Assembly: GCA_013816645.1 (NCBI GenBank)
Contig: JACDEC010000043.1
Coordinates: 1 to 12,002, forward strand
Direction: 5' to 3'
Length of the DNA stretch: 12,002 nt
Source: Planctomycetota bacterium
GTDB taxonomy: Bacteria > Planctomycetota > UBA11346
Shown: positions 1 through 7,050 of the stretch, piece by piece
Layout: every line of letters begins with the position of its first letter
Position numbering within the stretch: position 1 is the first letter of the stretch
The notes under the pieces: generated by a model
What the model was told of the DNA's origin: nothing
What the model saw: the letters and a program-made list of their open reading frames with translations, nothing else
The model's database searches: none
Position numbers and translations under genes: made by a program

Positions 1-2062
1 CCGCCAGCTCGGCCACCTCGGCGGTCGCGGCTTCCGGTGCAGCGATTCCGTAAGGCTGGGCGATCTCGCCGCGGAATTGAGGGCTCACGGTGCTCACCGG
101 GTCGACGGCGAAGCGCGCATCGATCATCAAGGCTCGCGTGCGCACCTCGAAGGGCCCGCCGCGCAACGCGGTCCAGGTCGCCTCCGCGACGGCGTGGTCC
201 CCGGAGCGCAGCTGGCACAATCCCATGCGGTAGCGGGCCTCGTCGGCGAGGTCGCTGCCGCCGTGCGCGGCGATGACCCGTGCGTACTGCTCGATCGCCG
301 CCGCCCAATCGCCGCGCTCGGCGAAGGCATCGCCATAGGCGGTCGCCGGTACGCGCTCGGGCATGCCCTTGCTGGTGATGCGCGCGTCGGCGAAGGCCTT
401 GCCTGGGAAGTAGCCCAGCAACGCGAAATGACCGCCGGTGAATGGGAACGGCTCGCGGTGTTCGCACACCAGTTCGCCGTCGACGAACAGGGCCAGCCGC
501 TCGCCCTCGACCTCGGCGCGGATGCGATGCGCGCGGCCGGGTTCCAGACGGCGATATTTGATAGCGACCCGACGCTGGTCGGGGCTGATGATGGCGCAAC
601 ACGAATTGTCGAACGCGCCGGCCTTGAGTTCCCAGGTCGGCCCGCGCGCTGCGAGACCGCCGTCGGGACTCCAGCGCGCCTCGGGCAGGAAGATCACCGA
701 CAGGTCGCAGGGGATGGATCCCGGCAGGATGGTGCCGGTGAACTCGATCGCCGCCGCGCCCGACAGGCGGGCGCGGTACAGCAGCACGCTCGCCGCCGGT
801 CCGGTGCCGACCAGCGCGCCATCGCGCGCCTCGAACGAACCGCCCAGCACGGTCCATCGCTGCTGCCAGGCATCGTCTGCGAAGCTCTCGACGATGGTCG
901 GCGGCCCCCAGGCCGCGATCTCCTTCAGACGCTCGCGGTAGAGGAACACCACCAGGGCGACGACGCAGGAGCAGACCGCGATCGACGCGAGCAGCGCGCG
1001 GCGATGCAGGCGCCACCAGCGATGCAATCGCTCGCCGAGCGGATCGTGATAGACGCTGACCGCCAGGCCGGACTGCCATCGCCGCAGGTCCTCGGCGAAC
1101 GCGGACACCGACGCGTATCGGTCGCCAGCGCGCGGCGCCAGCGCCTGGTGCGCGATGGCCAGCAGCTGCCCGGGCACGCGCGCGCGCTCCTCGGCGCTCA
1201 GCGGATCGATCCGCCCGGAGCGCTTCTTCTCCCAGAAGCCGGCTTCGTCGGCTGCGCGGGTGGGAGGCCGTCCGACCAGCAGCACGAACATGGTCGCGCC
1301 CAGCGCGTAGATGTCGCTGGCCACGCTCAGCGGCTCGCCGCGCGCCTGCTCGGGACTCATGTAGAGCGGCGTGCCGCTGCGCCCGCCCGGCGAGCTGCCG
1401 GCGTCGGCGACGCTGGCGGCGATGCCCCAGTCGACGACCAGGACTTCGCCGAACTCGCCCACCATCACGTTGTCGGGCTTGATGTCGCAGTGGAGGACGC
1501 CGCGGCTGTGCGCAGCGGCGAGCGCATCGCAGATCTTCAGCAGGACGGTGACCCGCGCGTTGAGGTCGACGATGGCGGCCGGCGCAGCGCCCGTGCTGGC
1601 CAGCGCCGCTCCGAGCGAGACTCCGCCCACGCGCTTCATGGTGAAGTACGGCGCGCCCGCGGCGGTGCGACCGACGTCGTACACCGGCACCACGCCGGGG
1701 TGCTCGAGCGACGCGGTGACGCGCGCCTCGTTGAGGAACCGGTCGCGGCGCCCCTCGACTTCGTGGCCCTGGAGCACCTTCACGGCGACGGTCCGCCCGA
1801 GGTCGCGATCCTCGGCGGCGAAGACCCGACCATTGGCGCCGGCTCCCAGTTCGCCGAGGACGCGGTACCGGTCCCCGGATCCGCTGAGCGTGGCCGGTTG
1901 CGCGAGGCCGGCTACGGCTTTCGCATCCGCACCACTGACGCCATCGGAAACCGTGCGCGCCAGGGTCGATCCTTGGCGCGGGTCATCGTCTGCCCGCGTC
2001 GCCGCCAGCGAGGTCGCTGGCCGTCGAGCCTCCGTTTCGCGCGCCGGTTTTTGGGCATCCAT
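1..2062 (-). CDS. Transmembrane Ser/Thr protein kinase with extracytoplasmic lectin-like domain and TPR-like tail (3' end beyond window)
   Basis: Reading the minus strand from the ATG at 2062 gives 687 codons with no stop before the left edge. The kinase domain spans about residues 65-330: Gly-rich loop GAGANGRV (73-80), catalytic Lys95 in VAVK, Glu112, catalytic loop HCDIKPDN (191-198), DWG in place of DFG (211-213), and SPEQ (236-239) as the APE equivalent. DWG is usual in kinases of Planctomycetota and relatives. The Arg before the catalytic Asp is Cys192, making this a non-RD kinase. One hydrophobic segment (about 356-375) is preceded by Arg/His-rich residues, so the kinase should be cytoplasmic. 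Residues about 388-562 look like a concanavalin-type (DUF1080/LamG-like) jelly roll, and about 573-632 looks like TPR-type helical repeats. The first 60 residues are low-complexity and Ala-rich. An in-frame stop at 2099-2101 and no other in-frame ATG between it and 2062 support this start; no clear Shine-Dalgarno is seen. Expected role: signalling across the inner membrane. Ligand and targets are unknown. Confidence 0.93.
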   Translation of the reverse strand, partial: MDAQKPARETEARRPATSLAATRADDDPRQGSTLARTVSDGVSGADAKAVAGLAQPATLSGSGDRYRVLGELGAGANGRVFAAEDRDLGRTVAVKVLQGHEVEGRRDRFLNEARVTASLEHPGVVPVYDVGRTAAGAPYFTMKRVGGVSLGAALASTGAAPAAIVDLNARVTVLLKICDALAAAHSRGVLHCDIKPDNVMVGEFGEVLVVDWGIAASVADAGSSPGGRSGTPLYMSPEQARGEPLSVASDIYALGATMFVLLVGRPPTRAADEAGFWEKKRSGRIDPLSAEERARVPGQLLAIAHQALAPRAGDRYASVSAFAEDLRRWQSGLAVSVYHDPLGERLHRWWRLHRRALLASIAVCSCVVALVVFLYRERLKEIAAWGPPTIVESFADDAWQQRWTVLGGSFEARDGALVGTGPAASVLLYRARLSGAAAIEFTGTILPGSIPCDLSVIFLPEARWSPDGGLAARGPTWELKAGAFDNSCCAIISPDQRRVAIKYRRLEPGRAHRIRAEVEGERLALFVDGELVCEHREPFPFTGGHFALLGYFPGKAFADARITSKGMPERVPATAYGDAFAERGDWAAAIEQYARVIAAHGGSDLADEARYRMGLCQLRSGDHAVAEATWTALRGGPFEVRTRALMIDARFAVDPVSTVSPQFRGEIAQPYGIAAPEAATAEVAELA

Positions 2063-2346
2063 CGACGGAGAGTGTAGCCGAACAATGGGCAACTGTCGTC
2101 AGCGACTCCCCCTGCAACGAGGGCCCCGGGGAACCAGCGCGTGGCTCACCGGGGTCGGGCCGCAACGTCTGCATCATCACGGCGGGTTTCCTCCGGTGCC
2201 GGCCGAGCGGGCTGACCTCCTCACCGCCGCCACGCGCTCCCACCGCCACGCGCCGCTTCAGGTCCGATCTGGCGCACTGTTCGCCGATGGCCTGACCGCG
2301 TCAGAATCTCCGCGCGCGGGCGGAGCCGCGCGCGGGATCCGCTCGC
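2063..2346. other. Spacer between two minus-strand genes
   Basis: This 284-bp stretch lies between the stop of the upstream secreted-protein gene and the start of the kinase gene, both on the minus strand. It holds a GC hairpin next to the upstream stop (listed separately) and presumably the kinase promoter, but I find no convincing -35/-10 pair. Open frames crossing it have no recognisable protein family, so I see no gene here. Confidence 0.6.
2310..2336 (-). terminator. GC-rich hairpin downstream of the secreted-protein gene, possible terminator
   Basis: The 11-base unit CCGCGCGCGGG occurs twice (2310-2320 and 2326-2336). Because its first ten bases are a palindrome, the copies can pair as a 10-bp stem with a 6-nt loop. 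It lies 10 bp past the stop of the minus-strand gene, the right place for a transcription end. No run of U follows on the minus strand, so it is not a textbook intrinsic terminator; it could instead be a 3'-end stabilising hairpin. Confidence 0.35.
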
Positions 2347-2958
2347 TCACTGTTTGGCGACCACGCAGGGGCCGTCGCCTTCGGAATCGTACTCCAGCAT
2401 GGTGCCGTCGCGTTCGCACGCGGCCTTGGCGGCCTGAGCCTGGGCCGCGACCGAGGCCTTGGCGTCCTTGTTCTGGCTGTGGGCCACGGTGACGGTTGCG
2501 CAGCAGCGGTACTGCACACCAGCCACGGTTCTCGTGACGACGATCAGATAGACGCGTCCATCGCCGGCCCCGGTGGTCTTGGGACCGGTATCATCCTTGT
2601 TCCACGCCGGACCCTGGCGTTCGGCGCGCACATGCAGGTGGTAGCACCCGCAGGCATCGACCTCGAGACAGGCATCTGGCTCGAAATGTCCATCGCCGAT
2701 ATCGTCGAGCGGCTCGTCCTGGGTGATGGCGACGTCGAACTGGTTGCCGTTGAGCCTGCGCACGCAGCCGCAGGAATCGACGTAACGCACGTCCAGGCCG
2801 ATGTCGACGAACGTGTGGTTGGGTGGCCATAACGTCGGCGAAGCGACCTCGCATATCAGGTAGGGCGTCGCGGCATGGGCCGCTCCGCTGGCCACCAGGG
2901 CGAGGAACCAGGTGAGGAAGATCCGGGAGGGACATGAAGGCACGGAGAACCTGCTCAT
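2347..2958 (-). CDS. Secreted cysteine-rich WPPNH-type (HYR/Ig-like) domain protein
   Basis: The 203-residue product has a signal peptide (hydrophobic about 13-27, likely cleavage after AHA at 27-29). The mature part is a single domain of a kind usually found repeated in large secreted bacterial proteins: LWPPNH (43-48), a V.D.C step (DSC, 61-63), DEP (81-83), RAER (111-114) and GDGRVY (132-137), ending in ATVTVAH (154-160). I recognise this order from HYR-like, Ig-fold modules; no catalytic function is implied. Ten cysteines remain after cleavage, including two CGC pairs (63/65 and 103/105) and adjacent Cys152/153, which suggests disulfide bonds or metal binding outside the cytoplasm. The C-terminal 40 residues are Ala-rich and probably helical. 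The ATG at 2958 has AAGG eight bases upstream (2967-2970). It diverges from the metalloprotease gene. The function is unknown; adhesion or matrix structure are possibilities. Confidence 0.88.
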   Translation of the reverse strand: MSRFSVPSCPSRIFLTWFLALVASGAAHAATPYLICEVASPTLWPPNHTFVDIGLDVRYVDSCGCVRRLNGNQFDVAITQDEPLDDIGDGHFEPDACLEVDACGCYHLHVRAERQGPAWNKDDTGPKTTGAGDGRVYLIVVTRTVAGVQYRCCATVTVAHSQNKDAKASVAAQAQAAKAACERDGTMLEYDSEGDGPCVVAKQ

Positions 2959-3243
2959 AAGAGGTACCTTGGCGGTCGCATGGTTTTTTATTCAGCGTCG
3001 GGCTCGACCAGTTGGCCCGGACGTCGGCGATCGTAGGACGGTATTGGTCGAAACGATCCCGCGGCTAGCGAAACTCAACGTTGCAATCGCGCCTCGGAGG
3101 GGATTTGGAGAGTTGCGGATTATTCCGATATCGGCGCGAGGTCTGGTCGACCCACCGTCGCGTACTCGGCGATCCGCAGGCTGCGACCACCGTGATCTCC
3201 CGTCCCGCATTGGCTTCCTGCGTCCGATCGCCATCATCGCGGC
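2959..3243. promoter_or_regulatory. Divergent intergenic region between the secreted-protein and metalloprotease genes
   Basis: This 285-bp spacer must hold the promoters of both divergent genes. Visible features are a T-rich tract (TTTTTTA, 2984-2990) just upstream of the minus-strand gene, and the 10-bp palindrome CCGATATCGG (3125-3134) about 110 bp upstream of the plus-strand gene, which could be an operator or chance. I could not pick a -35/-10 pair with acceptable spacing on either strand. No open frame here resembles a protein. Confidence 0.4.
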
Positions 3244-4130
3244 ATGCGCCACCTGCTGGCCTGCTGGCTGCTGATCGCCTTCGTCGCTCAGGCGGCGACG
3301 CTCGATGATCTCGCCGCCGCGCGACTGCACGCGCTCGCGCTGCGGCTCGCGCCGCTGCACACGCCGATGGGGCCGCCGGAACCCGGCGACTGGCTGGAAG
3401 CGCACGAAGAGGCCGGTCAGACCTTCGCGCAATGGCGCGCCGCGCCGCGCAACGTGCCGACCGCGAAGCGACGCACGATCTGCCTGCAGCCGCTCGGCGC
3501 CTTCGACGACGCGCGTGCCTTCCTGGTCGCCGACACCGTCGCCTTCCTCGGAGCATTCTTCCAACTGCCGGTGCGCCTGCAGCCGGTGCTCGACCTCGGC
3601 GAGCCGCCAGCGCGGGCGCGACGGGTGAACCCGGCGACCAGGCGGATGCAGTGGCGAACGGATGGCTCCTGCAGCAGTTGCGCGCCCACCGTCCCGACGA
3701 CGCGATCGCGGTGCTCGGCCTGACCGCCACCGACCTGTGGCCGGGCGAGGAATGGAACTTCGTCTTCGGCATGGCGACCTACGACCAGCGGGTCGGCGTA
3801 TGGTCGGTGGCGCGTTTCGGCGATCCCGCGCAAGACCGTCTCGGCCTGCTGCGTCGCATGCTCAAGACCGCGCTGCACGAGACCGGCCACATGTTCACCA
3901 TGCACCACTGCACGGCGTGGAACTGCCTGATGAGCGGCTCGAACAACCTCAGGGAAACCGATCGACGGACCATGGACGCCTGCCCCGAATGCACGGCCAA
4001 GATCTGGGTGCTCAGCGGGTGCGATCCCGCGGCGCGCTTCCAGGCTTTGGCGAAGCTGGCCGGGGAACACGACCTGGATGCGGAGCAGGCCCAATGGCTG
4101 AAGGCCGCGGAGACGCTCGTCGCACCGTGA
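3244..4130 (+). pseudogene. Archaemetzincin-type zinc metalloprotease with signal peptide, frameshifted
   Basis: Two overlapping frames together encode one archaemetzincin-like protein. The first (from ATG 3244) gives a signal peptide (hydrophobic about 3-16, AQA then ATLDD) and the N-terminal half through RRVNPATRRMQ. The second continues with LLQQLRAHRP, DLWPGEEWNFVFG and the catalytic region to the TGA at 4128-4130. The join lies near 3650-3665 and needs one extra base; the repaired protein would be about 295 residues. Zinc site: HETGHMFTMHHC (3876-3911), then CxxxxCLM and CPEC, matching the archaemetzincin pattern HExxHxxGxxHC-x4-CxM-...-CxxC. The usual Gly after HExxH is Thr. The family are metallopeptidases of poorly known substrate; the export signal would place this one outside the cytoplasm. 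No good Shine-Dalgarno is seen. Whether the shift is real decay, a sequencing error or a recoding event cannot be told here; no classical slippery heptamer is visible. Confidence 0.85.
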
Positions 4131-4221
4131 CCGCGGTCGACCGCCTGTGCTCGCACGGCGAGGGCTGCAAGCCTGGGTGCGCGCGCGACTTCCGACGGGC
4201 GTGCATCGCACCGCCGATGCC

Positions 4222-4243
4222 ACCGGCGATGCGCCGGTTGTTA
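4222..4243 (+). terminator. Possible weak terminator after the metalloprotease gene
   Basis: A perfect 6-bp GC-rich stem, ACCGGC (4222-4227) with GCCGGT (4233-4238), encloses a 5-nt loop and is followed by TGTTA. It lies about 90 bp after the metalloprotease stop and just before the AT-rich patch that may be the next promoter. The U-run is poor, so confidence is low. Confidence 0.3.
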
Positions 4244-4330
4244 GCCGTGAAAATACGTATTATCTCGCGCAGATTGCCGGTCGACGGATGGATCCGCAGA
4301 CCGCCCACTGCACGGCCATGGATGGCGAGC

Positions 4331-4335
4331 GAGGA
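4331..4335 (+). promoter_or_regulatory. Ribosome binding site supporting the 4340 start
   Basis: GAGGA lies four bases before the ATG at 4340. Other in-frame ATGs at 4322 and 4433 lack a comparable signal, so this site decides the start, and it keeps the Arg-rich n-region in front of the signal-peptide core. Confidence 0.45.
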
Positions 4336-4339
4336 TCCC

Positions 4340-7027
4340 ATGACCTTCGTCGCTGTTACCCTCGGGCTCCCTGCTCGTCGTCCGCTGCCTGGTCGTCATC
4401 CGCTGCGCGGCGGGACGCGGTGGCGGCTCGGCATGGCCCTCGTCGTGTCGTGCCTGCATCTGCACGCTGCCGACGCGGTGCCGCTCTCCACCGCCGAGCC
4501 GACGAGCTACAGCGCTCCGATCGTCATCACCGCGGGTGGCACCTATTCGGGGAACTGGCGATCGACCAGCGACACCGTGCCCGCGGTGCGCATCGCCACC
4601 AGCGCCGCGGTGGTGATCGAGTACGCCCACCTCGCCGGTCCCGGCAACCTCATCGGCAGCGACTGGGGCGTGACCAACCTGACCGTGCGCCACAGCAGCT
4701 TCCACGGCAAGCAGCCCATCGATGGCAGTCGCGCCCGCGGCCGGGCCATCCACGCCTGGGGCTACCGCCACCTGGTGGTCGAGAACAACTTCTTCGAGAA
4801 CACCGGCACCGCGATCGCCACCGACGAATATTCCGGCAACGGCACCGCCACCAACACCCTGATCGTGCGCTTCAACCGGGTGCGCAACATCGATGGTCGC
4901 ATCGCCAACGGTGGGCGAGCCATCCAGAACTTCGTCGCGGCCGGCAATTACCGCCAGCCCGCGGGCAATCCGCGCTTCGCCGAGATCGCCTGGAACGAGG
5001 TGGTCAACGAACCGGGGAAGAGCTGCTCGGAGGATCTGATCAACTTCTTCAAGGCCGGTGGCCGGTCGGACAGCTGGTTCAAGGTCCACGACAACTACCT
5101 CCACGGCTCGTACCCGATCAACGCGGTCAGCGACGATTCCTCGGGATCGGGGGTGATCATCGACGGACCCGATCACACCAAGGCCGCCTACATCGAGGCC
5201 TACGGCAACGTCGTGGTCAACACCACCAATGCGGGCATGAACGTCGCCGCCGGTTCGCACATCTGGTTCCACCACAATCGCATGATCTCGACCGGCAAGA
5301 CGCCGGACGGGCAGTGGATGCGCGGCAGCTTCGCGGCCACCGCGGTGTTCGACTACTACGCCGGCAACCCCGAGGTGGTGGGCGCCATGCAGGACATCCG
5401 GGTCGTCGACAACACCATCGGCTGGGCCAACCCGAACTACCAGCGGCCCTACGCCGGCCGCAACGACTGGGGCAGCGCCGATCCCACCGGCATGCTGCAG
5501 AACCAGAACACCCACCTGCCCGACGCGCCGATCACCCAGGCGATGCAGGATCAGGAGATCGTGCAGTTCCAGCAGCGCGCGCAGCAGGCCGCGGTGCTGA
5601 TCGGGCCGCACACCGCGGGAACGGCGCCGCCCGCCAACACCGCGCCGACGATCTCGACCATCGCCAACCGGACGACCGCCCAGGACACCGCGGTGGGCCC
5701 GATCCCGTTCACCATCGGCGATGCCCAGACCGCGGCTGGTTCGCTGACCCTCAGCGCCGCGTCTTCGGACAGCGCCCTGGTGCCGGTTTCCGCCATCGTC
5801 TTCGCCGGCGCCGATGCCAATCGCACGGTCTCGATCACCCCGGCGAGCGGCCGCAGCGGTTCGACGACCATCACCATCACGGTGTCGGACGGATCCCTGA
5901 CCGCCACGACCAGCTTCGTGCTCACCGTCACTGCGCCGGCACCGACGGGAACCGGCACCATCCTGCGCGAGTGGTGGACGGGCGTCGCCGGCAACACCAT
6001 CGCCGAGATCCCGGTGGGCAGCAGCCCGTCAGGCAGCGCTCCCGCCACCACATTTGAAGCGCCGAGCAATTGGGCCGATAACTACGCGACGCGCATGCGC
6101 GGCTTCGTCCATCCTCCGGTGAGCGGCGCCTACACCTTCTGGATCGCCGGGGACGACAGCTGCGAACTCTGGCTGAGCGCCGACGCCAATCCCGCGGGCA
6201 AGTCGCGCATCGCCTCGTTGCCGAGTTGGACCAATCCTCGCGAATGGGCCAAATTTCCCGAACAACGTTCGGCGACCATCACCCTGCAGGCGGGCGTGAA
6301 ATACTCCATCGAGGCGCTGCACAAGGAGGGCGGCGGCGGCGATTGCCTGGCCGTGGCCTGGTCGGGGCCGAGCCTCGCCCAGCAGGTGATCGCGGGAGTT
6401 TACCTGTCCCCGGCGACAGCGGACGGTGGCGGGAGTGGTGGAAGTGGTGGTGGCGGTGGAGCGCTGCCCTCGGGCTGGACGAGCACCGACATCGGCGCGG
6501 TCGCGGTTACGGGCAGCGTCAGCCACAGCGCGGGCGCCTGGACCGTGGCGGGTTCCGGCGCCGGCATCGGCGGTTCGTCCGACGCGTTCCGCTTCACCGC
6601 CCAGACGCTGCGCGGCGATGGCGAGATCACCGCCCGGGTCTCCAGCCAAGGCAACACCGACGCCTGGGCCAAGGCCGGGGTGATGATCCGCGAGAGCGGC
6701 TCGGCGCAGGCCCGGTTCGCGCTGATGGCATTGACTCCCGGCAATGGCGCGTGCTTCCAGCGTCGGCTCAAGACCAGCGGTTCGACGTCGCTGACCTCGG
6801 TCTCCGGCGCGGCGCCTGGCTGGGTACGGCTGACCCGGGTCGGCAAGACCTTCTCGGCCTACCGTTCAACCGATGGCGTCTCCTGGCAACTGGTGGGCAC
6901 CGCGACCATCAGCATGCTGACCGATGTCTCGATCGGCCTGGCCGTGACCAGCTCGCGCGATGGGCAGCTCTCGACCGTCGGCTTCGACAACGTCAGGATC
7001 ATCGGCACGGTGGTCGGCAACGGCTGA
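4340..7027 (+). CDS. Secreted modular protein: parallel beta-helix, Ig-like, PA14 and DUF1349-type domains
   Basis: The 895-residue product starts at 4340; the frame stays open back past 3662, but that part overlaps the metalloprotease gene and has no family sense. Signal peptide: Arg-rich n-region, hydrophobic core MALVVSCLHLHA (32-43), then ADA. Residues about 80-380 form a right-handed parallel beta-helix of pectate-lyase type, with repeated short strands and turns such as VVENNFFENTG, IVRFNRVRNI, IEAYGNVVVN and IWFHHNRMIS. Residues about 433-533 are an Ig/cadherin-like module (NTAPTIS to VLTVTAPAP). About 540-690 is a PA14 domain (GFVHPPVSGAYTFWIAGDDS, then LWLS), often linked to carbohydrate binding. 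A Gly/Ser linker (695-707) leads to a C-terminal concanavalin-like DUF1349-type domain (about 709-893; DAFRFTAQTL, WAKAGVMIRES). The likely role is binding or cleaving an extracellular polysaccharide; catalysis is unproven since beta-helices can be lyases, hydrolases or epimerases. The next gene starts 23 bp later and may be cotranscribed. Confidence 0.93.
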   Translation: MTFVAVTLGLPARRPLPGRHPLRGGTRWRLGMALVVSCLHLHAADAVPLSTAEPTSYSAPIVITAGGTYSGNWRSTSDTVPAVRIATSAAVVIEYAHLAGPGNLIGSDWGVTNLTVRHSSFHGKQPIDGSRARGRAIHAWGYRHLVVENNFFENTGTAIATDEYSGNGTATNTLIVRFNRVRNIDGRIANGGRAIQNFVAAGNYRQPAGNPRFAEIAWNEVVNEPGKSCSEDLINFFKAGGRSDSWFKVHDNYLHGSYPINAVSDDSSGSGVIIDGPDHTKAAYIEAYGNVVVNTTNAGMNVAAGSHIWFHHNRMISTGKTPDGQWMRGSFAATAVFDYYAGNPEVVGAMQDIRVVDNTIGWANPNYQRPYAGRNDWGSADPTGMLQNQNTHLPDAPITQAMQDQEIVQFQQRAQQAAVLIGPHTAGTAPPANTAPTISTIANRTTAQDTAVGPIPFTIGDAQTAAGSLTLSAASSDSALVPVSAIVFAGADANRTVSITPASGRSGSTTITITVSDGSLTATTSFVLTVTAPAPTGTGTILREWWTGVAGNTIAEIPVGSSPSGSAPATTFEAPSNWADNYATRMRGFVHPPVSGAYTFWIAGDDSCELWLSADANPAGKSRIASLPSWTNPREWAKFPEQRSATITLQAGVKYSIEALHKEGGGGDCLAVAWSGPSLAQQVIAGVYLSPATADGGGSGGSGGGGGALPSGWTSTDIGAVAVTGSVSHSAGAWTVAGSGAGIGGSSDAFRFTAQTLRGDGEITARVSSQGNTDAWAKAGVMIRESGSAQARFALMALTPGNGACFQRRLKTSGSTSLTSVSGAAPGWVRLTRVGKTFSAYRSTDGVSWQLVGTATISMLTDVSIGLAVTSSRDGQLSTVGFDNVRIIGTVVGNG
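6422..6460 (+). repeat. Gly/Ser linker-coding low-complexity tract
   Basis: Thirteen codons encode Asp followed by Gly and Ser only. Of the ten Gly codons, five are GGT, unlike the GGC-dominated coding around it, which suggests local GGT-type repeat expansion. It joins the PA14 and DUF1349-type domains as a flexible linker. Confidence 0.7.
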
Positions 7028-7050
7028 AGCTGAGGCGAGCTGTCTGAGCC

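Larger units (their letters stand above)
4131..4339. other. Spacer upstream of the beta-helix gene
   Basis: This 209-bp spacer holds a GC hairpin (4222-4238) and then an AT-rich patch at 4248-4263 containing the 10-bp palindrome AATACGTATT (4252-4261). In this GC-rich DNA the patch stands out and is the best place for the promoter of the beta-helix gene, with TTGTTA (4238-4243) and TATTAT (4258-4263) as possible elements, although their 14-bp spacing is short. Promoter assignment is inference. Confidence 0.35.

Noticed and set aside
77..2077. Plus-strand open frame of 666 codons
   Set aside because: It is antisense to the kinase, whose minus-strand translation carries all kinase motifs; the plus frame has no family features and is Arg/Ala-rich, as expected from high-GC shadows.
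1983..2249. Minus-strand open frame of 88 codons upstream of the kinase
   Set aside because: It overlaps the kinase start in another frame, is low-complexity, and has no recognisable family features.
3662..4339. N-terminal extension of the beta-helix frame
   Set aside because: The frame is open but overlaps the metalloprotease catalytic region in another frame, is Arg/Pro-rich, and would bury the signal peptide inside the protein; the start at 4340 has a ribosome binding site.
4241..5611. Minus-strand open frame of 456 codons
   Set aside because: It is antisense to the beta-helix domain; its Val/Gly/Asp-rich composition mirrors the codon structure of the real gene.
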